The position numbers and the translations under genes are program-made. The notes under the pieces were generated by a model, which ran no database searches, was not told where the DNA came from, and saw only the letters and a program-made list of their open reading frames with translations. A stretch of 64,000 nt of DNA from Glaciimonas sp. (GTDB lineage: Bacteria; Pseudomonadota; Gammaproteobacteria; Burkholderiales; Burkholderiaceae_D): the NCBI GenBank assembly GCA_012927625.1, contig JABBOV010000003.1, positions 62,001 to 126,000 of the forward strand, written 5' to 3'. Below, piece after piece: positions 9,582 through 18,083 of the stretch; position 1 is the first letter of the stretch, and every line of letters starts with the position of its first letter.

Positions 9582-10334
9582 TTACAGAGGTATAAAACTC
9601 AAGAAAAATCGGCTAAGCAATGACATCATTTGCGCACTATCGAGTTGGCTATTAGTGCGGTATTCAACCCGTGCATCCGCGACCCTGGCTGAAGAGACAA
9701 TATTGCCGGCAGTAATAATATCTGGACTAACCACACCGGAAAACCGCACGAACTCTGCCCCGCCATCAAAGGCAACCTGTTTTTCACCGCTAACAACCAG
9801 ATTGCCGTTTTGCAGCACATCAACCACAGTGACGCCTAAGGTGCCTGTAAAATTATTACTTGCAGTCTCGGCTCCTTTGCCATCCAGCTTATTGGCTGAA
9901 CTAGCCTGCAGGCCAACCGCTGCAGTACCGCCAAATAGTAATGGCGCTGCGAAACTGGTGCTTCCAGATTTACTGCTAGAGTTTGCGGATGCCTTGCCTG
10001 CACTGGTTTTTTCAGTGATAACGATGGTGAGAATATCTCCGATCATGCGCGCCCGTCGATCCTCGAACAATGGGCGATAAGCGGCATTCTGAAATATCGC
10101 GCCATTTGTTTGCGGCAGAATCGATGGAGATATTGGTTTAGCCGTCGTTGGCTGCATAACAATTGAATTTGGTGTAACAGCACAGCCTGACACTATCGCC
10201 GCAAGAGCGATTGAGTACAGTGCAGTAGCACCTCGCAATTGGCACAATGTTTTAACCCCACACCTGGCCATGGCAAGCACTGCCCACAAAAAACGCGTCC
10301 GATACATTGTTAATGCTTGATACTCAACTCTCAT
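9582..10334 (-). CDS. flgH: Flagellar L-ring lipoprotein FlgH
   Basis: FlgH forms the outer-membrane L ring. A hydrophobic signal segment ends in a lipobox (IVSGC), so the mature protein should be lipid-anchored. The FlgH core is clear: [20 protein letters not shown] near residue 88 and [23 protein letters not shown] split across the middle ([16 protein letters not shown] follows). The ATG at 10334 overlaps the flgG stop (ATGA), favouring coupled translation. Starting there gives a longer than usual leader before the lipobox, so the ATG at 10307 is an alternative. Confidence 0.95.
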   Translation of the reverse strand: MRVEYQALTMYRTRFLWAVLAMARCGVKTLCQLRGATALYSIALAAIVSGCAVTPNSIVMQPTTAKPISPSILPQTNGAIFQNAAYRPLFEDRRARMIGDILTIVITEKTSAGKASANSSSKSGSTSFAAPLLFGGTAAVGLQASSANKLDGKGAETASNNFTGTLGVTVVDVLQNGNLVVSGEKQVAFDGGAEFVRFSGVVSPDIITAGNIVSSARVADARVEYRTNSQLDSAQMMSLLSRFFLSFIPL

Positions 10335-11113
10335 AGTTGAGTAAGCCGCTGCAGCATCTGATCGGAAGTTGTGATTGCCTTGCTATTAATTTCATAAGCG
10401 CGCTGGGTCTGTATCATGTTGACCAATTCCTCAGCCACATTGACATTCGAGGTCTCAACGTAGAACTGCGAAATCAATCCGGCACCATTGGACCCCGGCG
10501 TGTTGGTGTTGGCAGTGCCGGAAGCGGCTGTTTCGGCGTACATATTCTCGCCCATGCCCTGCAGACCAGACGAATTGATAAAAGTTGCCAATTGTAGCGA
10601 GCCTACTTGTACCGGTTGTGTTGAGCCAGGCTGGGTTATAGATACAGTGCCATCGCGTCCAACAGTAATGCTGAGCGCGTTTGCTGGAATGGTCATCGCC
10701 GGCTGTATGGTAAAGCCGCTTGCAGTAACTAATTGCCCTTGGCTATCGACTTGAAACGAGCCGTCGCGGGTGTATGCGGTGGTGCCATCCGGCAACAGCA
10801 CTTGAAAAAAACCCTCACCCTGAATGGCCAGATCTTTGCTATTACCAGTCTGTTGCAAATTACCTTGGGTGAAAATCCGTTCGGTTGCGACAGTTCGCAC
10901 ACCAGTACCGATCTGCAGTCCAGTTGGCAATTGAGTTTGTTGGGATGACTGCGCGCCAGGCTGGCGCAGGGTCTGATACAACAAGTCTTCAAAAACTGCG
11001 CGTGAACGCTTGAAACCACTGGTGCTGACGTTAGCCAGATTATTGGCAATAACATCCATCTGCGTTTGCTGCGCATCAAGACCGGTTTTTGCAATCCATA
11101 GGGAACGAATCAT
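10331..11113 (-). CDS. flgG: Flagellar distal rod protein FlgG
   Basis: FlgG makes the distal rod. The N-terminus [20 protein letters not shown] with [20 protein letters not shown] is characteristic of FlgG, and the C-terminus ends [12 protein letters not shown] with the usual [20 protein letters not shown] block. Its 260 residues are exact for the family. GGAG lies seven to eight bases upstream of the start. The stop overlaps the flgH start. Upstream, a 264-base gap to flgF holds a dispersed hairpin element. Confidence 0.98.
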   Translation of the reverse strand: MIRSLWIAKTGLDAQQTQMDVIANNLANVSTSGFKRSRAVFEDLLYQTLRQPGAQSSQQTQLPTGLQIGTGVRTVATERIFTQGNLQQTGNSKDLAIQGEGFFQVLLPDGTTAYTRDGSFQVDSQGQLVTASGFTIQPAMTIPANALSITVGRDGTVSITQPGSTQPVQVGSLQLATFINSSGLQGMGENMYAETAASGTANTNTPGSNGAGLISQFYVETSNVNVAEELVNMIQTQRAYEINSKAITTSDQMLQRLTQL

Positions 11114-11250
11114 TTAAATCTCCAGATTGGCCATCACTGAAATAATCTGCGATGACAATGCACATCGTCGCGTACTAGGAACACATCACTGATGTACCGC
11201 ATTTTCGACGAAAGTCACGAAAAAAACGAACCGAGTACAGGACACAATTA

Positions 11251-11300
11251 CTTTTATAAAAACAAGGAGTATAGCAATATATGCATCATTCTCCGCATAT
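11251..11300 (+). repeat. Dispersed hairpin element, copy 2 (flgG-flgF gap)
   Basis: It holds GGAGTATAGC (11266-11275) and CTCCGCATAT (11291-11300). GGAG at 11266-11269 pairs with CTCC at 11291-11294. It is read here on the strand opposite to the surrounding operon. It lies in the widest gap of the flgB-L run. No gene is otherwise seen in 11114-11377. Confidence 0.65.
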
Positions 11301-11377
11301 GCTCATTGAACTTACAAAATATACCCCAACCAAACGAGAAATGCATCGAAGCAACAAAAACGAATCAAAAAGCACGG

Positions 11378-12118
11378 CTATGCCATACTCAAAATTTGAC
11401 TTGCCTTACTGGCATTGGTATCGGCATTTTGTATCAATTTCATCTGCATCTCGAACTGACGTGCCAAACTGATCATATTAACCATAGCATCAGCGATATT
11501 TACATTGCTGCCTTCGAGTGCTCCACTCAGGATGGTAACGCCTGCGTCAGCCACTGCCGGGCTCCCATCCTTCTGCACGAACAGCCCATCATCACCGCGC
11601 ACCAGCGTATCTTCAGGCGGGTTAACCAGCTTGATCCGCCCAAGCACAGTCACTGCCGCCAGTTGACCACCGATCTGAACACTCGATACTGTACCGTCCT
11701 TCGCAATCGTTACAGCAACATCAGGGGGAATGCTGATCGGACCTGCGTCGCCCATTACACTCAGACCGGAGTGCGTTTGCAATATCCCGTTTTCATTCAA
11801 TTTCAGACTTCCGTGACGGGTATAAGCCTCGCTTCCATCGTCTTTTTGCACCGCGATCCAGCCCTTCCCTTGTAATGCCACATCAAGTTCACGCCCGGTT
11901 TGCTGGATAGCGCCCAAGCTAAAATCAGTACCCACGGTTGAGTCGACCACGAAGGTACGCGTAGGCAAGCCTTCACTGATAACAGGAACAGCCCTGAAAG
12001 CATCTACTTGGGAACGGAAACCGGTGGTTGTCGCATTCGCCAGATTGTGCGAATTATTTGCTTGCTGCTCCAGGATATGCTTGGCGCCTGTCATCGCGGT
12101 ATAAATCATGCGATCCAT
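11378..12118 (-). CDS. flgF: Flagellar proximal rod protein FlgF
   Basis: FlgF is a proximal-rod protein. The N-terminus MDRMIYTAMTGAKHILEQQA with NSHNLANATTTGFRSQVDAF and the C-terminal NVNIADAMVNMISLARQFEM are typical of FlgF and distinguish it from FlgG. Its 246 residues are normal. A strong GAGGAG ribosome binding site precedes the start. It lies between flgE and flgG in the minus-strand operon. Confidence 0.96.
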   Translation of the reverse strand: MDRMIYTAMTGAKHILEQQANNSHNLANATTTGFRSQVDAFRAVPVISEGLPTRTFVVDSTVGTDFSLGAIQQTGRELDVALQGKGWIAVQKDDGSEAYTRHGSLKLNENGILQTHSGLSVMGDAGPISIPPDVAVTIAKDGTVSSVQIGGQLAAVTVLGRIKLVNPPEDTLVRGDDGLFVQKDGSPAVADAGVTILSGALEGSNVNIADAMVNMISLARQFEMQMKLIQNADTNASKASQILSMA

Positions 12119-12206
12119 GCCGCCTCCTCAATGCCGGTTACGAATGCCATTAATCCACGATCAATGCCCAGACCCAAATCGCCAATTGCAGCATGCGAGC
12201 ATAAAA

Positions 12207-13499
12207 TCATCTCAAGTTAACCAAGGTTTGCATTACTTGATCTTGCGTCTTGATGGTTTGGGCGTTCGCCTGATAAATCCTTTGCGCGGTAATCATATTG
12301 ACTAATTCTGCGGTCAGATCGACATTCGACTCCTCTACCGCTAAAGATTGCAAGACACCGAGACTTGCAGTATTGGGCGAGCCTACCAAGGCCGCGCCAG
12401 AAGCAGCAGTCGCGGACCAAAGATTATTACCGAGCGATTGGAGTCCATTCGGGTTGGTAAAATTGGCCAGTGCGACCTTGCCAAGCGTGGCGTTATTGCC
12501 ATTAGTATAAGTGCCGGTAACAGTGCCATCGGCTCCGGTAGTAAAACTGGACAAGTGACCGGAAGCAAAACCGTCCTGGGTAAATTTATTTACACCGAAT
12601 TTGGAGCCGAATTGCGTCGTTCCAGTAAAATCGATTGCCAGATTAGGGGCGGTAGCACCGCTGGCGTAAGCCGCAAAGCCAGTAATAGCAGTAGTAGTTA
12701 GTGGTGCAGATAATAACTTACCGTTGCTGTCGAAAGTAAGACTGCCAACCGACACAGATGGGCTCGCAGTCAGATCGGGGTCCAAAACAGCATAGACATC
12801 CCAAGTTGCGGCAACCGGAGGTGCAGGTGCTGTTGAACTTTTCACATAAAACGTCTGCAGCATGTGTGAATTTCCCAAGCTATCATAAACAGGAATCTGG
12901 GTTGATTCATTGTAGCTTGCAGGATTCAAACGATCAAACGGCGCCACTGGCGGTGTGAGTGAGGAAGGTGGCACCGAGCCAGAATTTAAATTAAGCAGTG
13001 CCGCCATTGCCTTGATCTGCGGTGCCACCCCCCCGGTTGCCCGCGGGGCAAAATCGGCAGTATTAATTTGCAATGATCCGAGAGCACCACCAGAAGTCGG
13101 AATATTTCCACTGGCATCAGCAGGATATCCGGTCAGGTGAGCACCATCCGCATTGACTATATAACCGTCCTTATTCAGTTGAAACTGACCATTGCGCGAA
13201 TAAAATTGAGCTCCATTTACATCCATAATAAAGAAACCGGCACCTTTAATGGCAATATCCATCGGATTATTCGAGGCGGTCACGTTTCCCTGCGTAAATT
13301 GCTGCGCTACTGTGCTCAACTTGGTACCGATGCCAATTTGGGAAGCACCTGCGCCCGATAATGAATTTGCGAATACATCCGCGAATTGCGCCTGAGACTG
13401 CTTGAATCCGACAGTGCTCGAGTTCGCTACATTGTTGCCGATGACTTCCAGATTTTTTGATGCTGCGTTCAGCCCACTTAAGCCTTGTTGGAAACTCAT
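12207..13499 (-). CDS. flgE: Flagellar hook protein FlgE
   Basis: FlgE polymerises into the hook. The N-terminus MSFQQGLSGLNAASKNLEVI with NNVANSSTVGFKQSQAQFAD and the C-terminal VDLTAELVNMITAQRIYQAN are diagnostic. The middle is a Gly/Ser/Ala-rich surface region, which varies between species. Its 430 residues fit the family. GGAG lies upstream of the ATG. It follows flgD, whose product caps the growing hook, by 36 bases. Confidence 0.97.
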   Translation of the reverse strand: MSFQQGLSGLNAASKNLEVIGNNVANSSTVGFKQSQAQFADVFANSLSGAGASQIGIGTKLSTVAQQFTQGNVTASNNPMDIAIKGAGFFIMDVNGAQFYSRNGQFQLNKDGYIVNADGAHLTGYPADASGNIPTSGGALGSLQINTADFAPRATGGVAPQIKAMAALLNLNSGSVPPSSLTPPVAPFDRLNPASYNESTQIPVYDSLGNSHMLQTFYVKSSTAPAPPVAATWDVYAVLDPDLTASPSVSVGSLTFDSNGKLLSAPLTTTAITGFAAYASGATAPNLAIDFTGTTQFGSKFGVNKFTQDGFASGHLSSFTTGADGTVTGTYTNGNNATLGKVALANFTNPNGLQSLGNNLWSATAASGAALVGSPNTASLGVLQSLAVEESNVDLTAELVNMITAQRIYQANAQTIKTQDQVMQTLVNLR

Positions 13500-13535
13500 T
13501 TTTTTCTCCGTGTATTCGTAGTTGTTACAACCGGC

Positions 13536-14213
13536 TTAAAGAATCTGACGTACATCTGTCAGGGCGACCGAGCCAATCCCTGGAAGATTCAGCGATACGC
13601 CTTTTGCACTTGTACTGACACTGGCAACATCACCGACAGCAAGCGCTGTGGCTACCACGCCATGCCCGGCACGCGTAGCCAGGACTTCAAATTTGTAAGT
13701 ACCGTTTGCCAGGGTTGTACCATCGGTGCCCACACCATTCCACGCCAACGGACTGAAGCCCGCATCAATCGCACCCAGGCTCATGGTATCTACCAATTTG
13801 CCAGAAGCATCCTTGATAGAGACTACAACGCTGTCAGCTGGAGAGGCGAGTTCCACGCCAAGCACTGCTTTGCCATTACTCAGGGATACCGTATTTCCGG
13901 GAACTATGACACTATGCCCAATCATGCTGGCAGCTTGCAGCGACTGGCTGGATTGATAACTACCGATCAAACTCTCGAGAGTCGCATTCATCTTGTCGAT
14001 GCCTGTCACCGTTGATAACTGGGCTAACTGACTGGTCACTTGCGCATTGTCCAAAGGGTTCAGTGGATCCTGATTTTTCATCTGGGCAACCAGCAACTTC
14101 ATGAAACGGTCAGACGTCGCGTCAACGCTGCTGGTGCTGCTGCTAGTGGTTGTAGTGCCATTCATCTGAGCCAACAAAGCAGGCGAGGCAATATTGTTTT
14201 GTATAGTAGTCAT
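13536..14213 (-). CDS. flgD: Flagellar hook assembly scaffold protein FlgD
   Basis: FlgD is the hook cap that lets FlgE subunits polymerise and is later discarded. The conserved N-terminal part contains RFMKLLVAQMKNQDPLNPLD and AQVTSQLAQLSTVTGIDKMN. The C-terminal half holds the Tudor/FNIII-type domain (PLAWNGVGTDGTTLANGTYK). Its 225 residues are normal. AGGAAAA precedes the ATG. It is third in the flgBCDE order. Confidence 0.96.
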   Translation of the reverse strand: MTTIQNNIASPALLAQMNGTTTTSSSTSSVDATSDRFMKLLVAQMKNQDPLNPLDNAQVTSQLAQLSTVTGIDKMNATLESLIGSYQSSQSLQAASMIGHSVIVPGNTVSLSNGKAVLGVELASPADSVVVSIKDASGKLVDTMSLGAIDAGFSPLAWNGVGTDGTTLANGTYKFEVLATRAGHGVVATALAVGDVASVSTSAKGVSLNLPGIGSVALTDVRQIL

Positions 14214-14224
14214 AATTTTTCCTG

Positions 14225-14629
14225 TTATTGACCAATAGTGAGCGTCTTCAACAACAAAGTCTTGGCTGTATTCATGGTCTCCACATTAGTTTGGTAGGAG
14301 CGGGATGCGGACAGCATATTAACCATCTCATCCACAGCATTCACATTGGGCATGGCCACATAACCTTTTTCGTCCGCCATCGGATGCTTCGGATCGTAGA
14401 CCATCCTAGGCGGGGAATTATCCTCGACAACTTGCTGTACTTTGACGCCACTGGACTCCAGGTTGCCCACCGGCGTCGCACTGAAGACAACCTGTTTTGC
14501 CTTGTATATCTGACCCGTTGAACTGGTCGTGCTATCCACATTGGCAAGATTGCTGGAAACCACATTCAGTCGTTGCGCTTGTGCGCTCATTGCCGAACCG
14601 GCAACATTAAAAATATTAAATAAAGACAT
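14225..14629 (-). CDS. flgC: Flagellar proximal rod protein FlgC
   Basis: FlgC is a proximal-rod component. It begins MSLFNIFNVAGSAMSAQAQR with NVVSSNLANVDSTTSSTG and contains the FlgC-typical block YDPKHPMADEKGYVAMPNVN before the C-terminal helix. Its 134 residues are the standard length. Five bases separate it from flgB upstream, and eleven from flgD downstream. Confidence 0.97.
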   Translation of the reverse strand: MSLFNIFNVAGSAMSAQAQRLNVVSSNLANVDSTTSSTGQIYKAKQVVFSATPVGNLESSGVKVQQVVEDNSPPRMVYDPKHPMADEKGYVAMPNVNAVDEMVNMLSASRSYQTNVETMNTAKTLLLKTLTIGQ

Positions 14630-14634
14630 GGCAA

Positions 14635-15039
14635 TTACCCTTGAATGACAGTTAACATTTTCTTGATTTGCGCACTGATCATGGTTAAACCTGCTTCGTA
14701 ACGAATTGCGTTATCGGCAAATTGCGTGCGTTCAACGTCCATATCAACCGTATTGCCATCAATGCTGCCCTGCTGCACAGGGCGATATAGCAACGGCACA
14801 CCACCAAGGCCATCGGCCTTCCCTGAAAGATGCGCGACATCCGTCTTTGAAAGTCCTACAGCGGATTCGCCACTGCGCGATAACGCATTTTTCAAAGCGC
14901 TTGAAAATTCGATATCGCGCGCCTGGTAATTGGGCGTATCAGCGTTTGCTATGTTTGATGCCAGCAATTGTTGTCTCTGCGCACGTAAATTCAGTGACGC
15001 CTCATTGAAACTTAAATAGTTATCAAGCCTATTAACCAT
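14635..15039 (-). CDS. flgB: Flagellar proximal rod protein FlgB
   Basis: FlgB is the proximal-rod protein that starts the rod. Conserved parts are the N-terminal helix (LRAQRQQLLASNIANADTPN, then YQARDIEF) and a C-terminal DNAIRYEAGLTMISAQIKK. Three ATG codons occur in a row. GGAG at 15046-15049 touches the first, so the third (15039) has the proper six-base spacing and is chosen, giving 134 residues. It is the first gene of the minus-strand flgB-L operon and is divergent from flgA. Confidence 0.96.
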   Translation of the reverse strand: MVNRLDNYLSFNEASLNLRAQRQQLLASNIANADTPNYQARDIEFSSALKNALSRSGESAVGLSKTDVAHLSGKADGLGGVPLLYRPVQQGSIDGNTVDMDVERTQFADNAIRYEAGLTMISAQIKKMLTVIQG

Positions 15040-15466
15040 CATCATCTCCGCAAATTATCGTACTTGATATCGATTACACCTTCCAATCATTGCAATATTA
15101 TATGATGGCTTACAGCATCAATCAGCCGAAAAAGAATAAGAACAACAGTCTTTTCTTCCATTTAGGCAAGTCGGGAACAACGCAACATACAGTTACAATA
15201 GTTAGCTTGAGTACTTTAGCTAACACATCTAATAACCACCTGCCACAGACTCGTCACCATCACTCCAGTTCACGTACTATTTTTTGAGAATTACATGGGA
15301 GTATATTAAAATAACGACTACTTTATACAATCATTTATTGCGGCATTAAAAAATACCTAATCCAGTATAAATTCACGCAATACTTCATCCTCGACCTTCA
15401 TACGTAAAAGTCAGAAGAAAGTCTTAGTTAGCCAAGTTTTTCATCCATCGCAAAAAAGTACTCCGC
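15040..15466. other. Divergent flgB-flgA intergenic region
   Basis: About 420 bases without a gene, which must hold the promoters of both the flgB operon and flgA. It contains an inverted repeat, GTTAGCT (15201-15207) and AGCTAAC (15218-15224), that could be an operator. It also contains a degenerate copy of the dispersed hairpin element near 15297. I could not identify convincing sigma-28, sigma-54 or FlhDC sites by eye. Confidence 0.6.
15294..15330 (+). repeat. Degenerate dispersed hairpin element, copy 3
   Basis: The block GGGAGTATAT at 15298-15307 matches the left half of the dispersed element and is followed by a similar AT-rich stretch with ACTACTTT. The TCCGCATAT block is missing. It may be a decayed copy or a chance match. 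Confidence 0.3.
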
Positions 15467-16162
15467 ATGAAAAAATTTATCGCATTACTCTTGTTGCTTT
15501 TGCCTGTCACGATGGCAATCGCACAAGCTAATGGTCAAATGCAAAATGCAGCTGTTACTCAGCAGACGATTAAGCATTTTCTAGAATCCCAAACAGCCGG
15601 CTTGCCTGGCAAGGTAGAAATAGTCATAGGCCCGATTGATCCTCGCCTTGCATTGACGGCCTGCGCCGCGCTGGAACCCTTTATTCCCCGGGGAGGTAAG
15701 CTTTGGGGCAAAACAACGGTGGGCGCAAAATGCACAGCACCTGAGTCGTGGACTATTTATGTCCAAGCTAACATTATCGTAACGGCCGACTATATCGCCA
15801 CCACAAAACCGCTCTCACAAGGGCAAATCATCACTGCAGAAGACCTTACGGTTTTGCAGGGTGACTTGACGTTACTACCGCCGGGCATTATTACCGCTGC
15901 AGCACAAGTAATCGGGAAAAGCAGCGCTGTATCGATTCCTGTTGGCACCCCACTACGACAGGATTCCGTGCGCAATTTGCCCGCAGTCCAGCAAGGGAAA
16001 ATCGTGCGATTGATCTCGGCAGGTACCGGCTTTCAGATCAGTAGCGAAGGGAAGGCACTCAACACGGCCAGCGAAGGCCAGCCAGCCCAAGCCCGAACGC
16101 AATCTGGCCAAGTGGTCAATGGGATAGCCAGGACAGGTGGCATAATTGAAGTTGTTTATTAG
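15467..16162 (+). CDS. flgA: Flagellar P-ring assembly chaperone FlgA
   Basis: FlgA is a periplasmic chaperone needed for FlgI polymerisation. It has a signal peptide (MKKFIALLLLLLPVTMAIA) and a C-terminal SAF-type domain with PLSQGQIITAEDLTVLQGDL and GTPLRQDSVRNLPAVQQGK, the usual FlgA signatures. Its 231 residues are typical. It is divergent from flgB. A 195-base gap with a sigma-28 promoter separates it from flgM, so it is probably transcribed separately from flgMN. Confidence 0.95.
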   Translation: MKKFIALLLLLLPVTMAIAQANGQMQNAAVTQQTIKHFLESQTAGLPGKVEIVIGPIDPRLALTACAALEPFIPRGGKLWGKTTVGAKCTAPESWTIYVQANIIVTADYIATTKPLSQGQIITAEDLTVLQGDLTLLPPGIITAAAQVIGKSSAVSIPVGTPLRQDSVRNLPAVQQGKIVRLISAGTGFQISSEGKALNTASEGQPAQARTQSGQVVNGIARTGGIIEVVY

Positions 16163-16283
16163 TGCAAAGTCTAGTGCAATGTCTTGCACGGTTAATCCGT
16201 AATTCGGCACTCTGCTACATTCTTGTATCGCGCCAAGGTATGTTGGCGACGTAAACCTGACAAGATAAACAGGTCTAAAATGC

Positions 16284-16310
16284 TAAAGTTTATAGCAGCA
16301 TAACCGTTAC
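16284..16310 (+). promoter_or_regulatory. Sigma-28 (FliA) promoter for flgM-flgN
   Basis: TAAAGTTT at 16284-16291 is an exact match to the sigma-28 -35 consensus. After an 11-base spacer, ACCGTTAC at 16303-16310 matches the -10 consensus GCCGATAA at five of eight positions. It lies about 48 bases upstream of the flgM start. This fits the known class III expression of flgM. Confidence 0.7.
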
Positions 16311-16357
16311 CAGTGACAGCAAGTACAAAATTGGTTTAACCATACAAAGGTAATATC

Positions 16358-16657
16358 GTGAAAATTGATGACACAGTCAAAAAAAATACTGGACTGGGTT
16401 CGAACCAAATCGTTAGTCGTTCAGATAAAAATATTGATACGGCAAATGTCACAAAAACACCGTCTGACAGCGTGCATCTATCTTCGCAACTTCACGCACT
16501 TGAGGGTCAGCTTGCCAGTAGTAGCGTATTTGACGCTAAAAAAGTTGAGGAAATTAAGCTAGCCATTACTGGCGGACATTTTGAAGTCAGTGCAGATAAA
16601 GTCGCAGATGGACTCATTAAGGAAGTCAGCGGCTTGCTAACCACCGGCAAAAAATGA
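16358..16657 (+). CDS. flgM: Anti-sigma-28 factor FlgM
   Basis: FlgM binds FliA and keeps it inactive until the hook is finished, when FlgM is exported. The small protein (99 residues) has a polar, disordered N-terminal half and a C-terminal helical sigma-binding part: DAKKVEEIKLAITGGHFEVS, then ADKVADGLIKEVSGLL. The start is GTG with AAAGG eight bases upstream. It follows a sigma-28 promoter and is followed after one base by flgN. Confidence 0.95.
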   Translation: MKIDDTVKKNTGLGSNQIVSRSDKNIDTANVTKTPSDSVHLSSQLHALEGQLASSSVFDAKKVEEIKLAITGGHFEVSADKVADGLIKEVSGLLTTGKK

Positions 16658-16658
16658 G

Positions 16659-17120
16659 ATGACGAGCCCCACCTCTACCTTGCTTGACGAACATGCCGCG
16701 GCTTCTAGTCTGATACGCTTACTTCAAAAAGAGCAGGACACATTAATTGCTGCGAATATTGAAGAATTACCTGCTTTAATAGTCGAGAAAGCCGCCATCG
16801 TAGCCAATATGGCGGAACTGGCAAATCATCGCCAACTCGCACTTGCGACGACCGGATTCTCGCTGGAACAAAACGGCATGGATCAATGGATTGCACAAAC
16901 CAACGACAATGTGGCGCTTACGCTTTGGCAAGAACTCTTGTCTCTGGGCAAAGCGGCTGAAGAATTAAATCGGATCAATGGCAAACTCATTAACCAACAT
17001 GCTATTTATACCCAGAATGCACTAAATGCCTTGCAAGGAGGCTCCGTTGGCGGCAATTTTTATGGGCCGAATGGCAAATCAACGATGAAGCCGCCAACAA
17101 GCAAGCTGATTATTGGTTAA
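16659..17120 (+). CDS. flgN: Flagellar export chaperone FlgN
   Basis: FlgN is a helical cytoplasmic chaperone for FlgK and FlgL. Its 153 residues are largely alpha-helical, with the FlgN-type pattern LLQKEQDTLIAANIEELPAL near the start and GKLINQHAIYTQNALNAL near the end. The C-terminus ends in a polar tail with YGPNGKST. It begins one base after the flgM stop, the usual flgMN arrangement, and converges with motD. Confidence 0.93.
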   Translation: MTSPTSTLLDEHAAASSLIRLLQKEQDTLIAANIEELPALIVEKAAIVANMAELANHRQLALATTGFSLEQNGMDQWIAQTNDNVALTLWQELLSLGKAAEELNRINGKLINQHAIYTQNALNALQGGSVGGNFYGPNGKSTMKPPTSKLIIG

Positions 17121-17211
17121 AACACCATTGTCACTGCTGAGTTTGACAAAAGTGTGAAGACAACACATCGAACTCGGTTTGGGACAGGCGTCCCTAGAAT
17201 GTGGATTACGA

Positions 17212-17979
17212 CTAATTGCCGCCAACCGGAATTTCAGTAATCGGGTCTGGAATGGCAGACAGGATGGTGACGGCAACCCGCCGGTTCTTTGATCGTCCTT
17301 CCGCCGTATTATTCTCTACTATTGGTCTTGTCGGCCCGTAACCAACGGCGGTCAGGCGTCTCTCGACAATACCATTTTCAATAAATAGCCTGACAACGCT
17401 ACTGGCACGTACTGCTGAGAGTTCCCAGTTTGAAGGGAACATAAGGTTGCGGATAGGCAAATTATCGGTATGCCCTTCAACCTGAATGACATGCGTATCG
17501 TTTTTAAGAACAGCTGCGACCGCTTTCAGGGCTTGCCCAGACTCCTCTGTCAGTTTGGCATCGCCACTAGGAAACAAAACACTGGCATTTATTTCCACGC
17601 TAACCCCAAGGCTGGTTTGTGTAACACGCACTTTTCCCTCTTGAATAAGAGGTGAGAGCACTTTCAAGATATCACGCGCCATTGATGTCATCTGTTCGCG
17701 CTCATGGCGTATAGCCTCGATGCGCCGTGTTCTTTGATTGCTTAGACGGCTTGCAATGGGTAATGCTGCCGGCGGTTCCACAACAATGCCAGGTAAAACG
17801 GGCTCACGTCCGAAAGCATTTCCCAGTGCATTGGAAAGAACGCGATATTTTCCCTCATTAATGGAAGATACCGCATACATCACTACAAAAAGTGCAAACA
17901 GCAACGTGATGAAATCTGCATATGAGATCAGCCAGCGATCCTGATTTTCTGCTTCCTCCTCATATTTTTTTCGAGCCAT
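17212..17979 (-). CDS. motD: Flagellar stator protein MotD (MotB family)
   Basis: This is the peptidoglycan-binding half of a proton-type stator. The N-terminus has the plug and transmembrane region RWLISYADFITLLFALFVVM, which includes the proton-carrying Asp. The C-terminal OmpA-like domain contains VEGHTDNLPI and NWELSAVRASSVVRLFIENG. Its 255 residues fit MotD. I prefer MotD to MotB because the gene lies with motC directly after fliA, as in pseudomonads and other bacteria with a second stator pair. It is last in its operon. Confidence 0.88.
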   Translation of the reverse strand: MARKKYEEEAENQDRWLISYADFITLLFALFVVMYAVSSINEGKYRVLSNALGNAFGREPVLPGIVVEPPAALPIASRLSNQRTRRIEAIRHEREQMTSMARDILKVLSPLIQEGKVRVTQTSLGVSVEINASVLFPSGDAKLTEESGQALKAVAAVLKNDTHVIQVEGHTDNLPIRNLMFPSNWELSAVRASSVVRLFIENGIVERRLTAVGYGPTRPIVENNTAEGRSKNRRVAVTILSAIPDPITEIPVGGN

Positions 17980-17995
17980 ATTATTTTTGACGAAT

Positions 17996-18023
17996 CTTTA
18001 TGCTTGCAACGCCGGGCATAAAG
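17996..18023. repeat. Perfect 8-bp inverted repeat between motC and motD
   Basis: CTTTATGC (17996-18003) and GCATAAAG (18016-18023) are perfectly complementary around a 12-base GC-richer loop. No T run follows on the minus strand, so it is not a standard intrinsic terminator. It lies in the 104-base gap between the two stator genes and might affect mRNA stability or the ratio of their products. Confidence 0.5.
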
Positions 18024-18083
18024 AAAGAAATGCTGGAACAACGCAGTTTTCTTTACTACACACTCGACCCTGAATACATCGAC

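Noticed and set aside
11192-11875. A 227-codon plus-strand reading frame across the flgF-flgG gap and antisense to flgF
   Set aside because: Its second half is antisense to conserved flgF codons and the translation shows no domain; it is a by-product of flgF codon use.
16174-16189. Small hairpin GTGCAA-TGTC-TTGCAC after flgA
   Set aside because: Only six base pairs and no T run, so not supported as a terminator.
17181-17194. Hairpin GGGAC-AGGC-GTCCC between flgN and motD
   Set aside because: A five-base stem without a T run; too weak to call.
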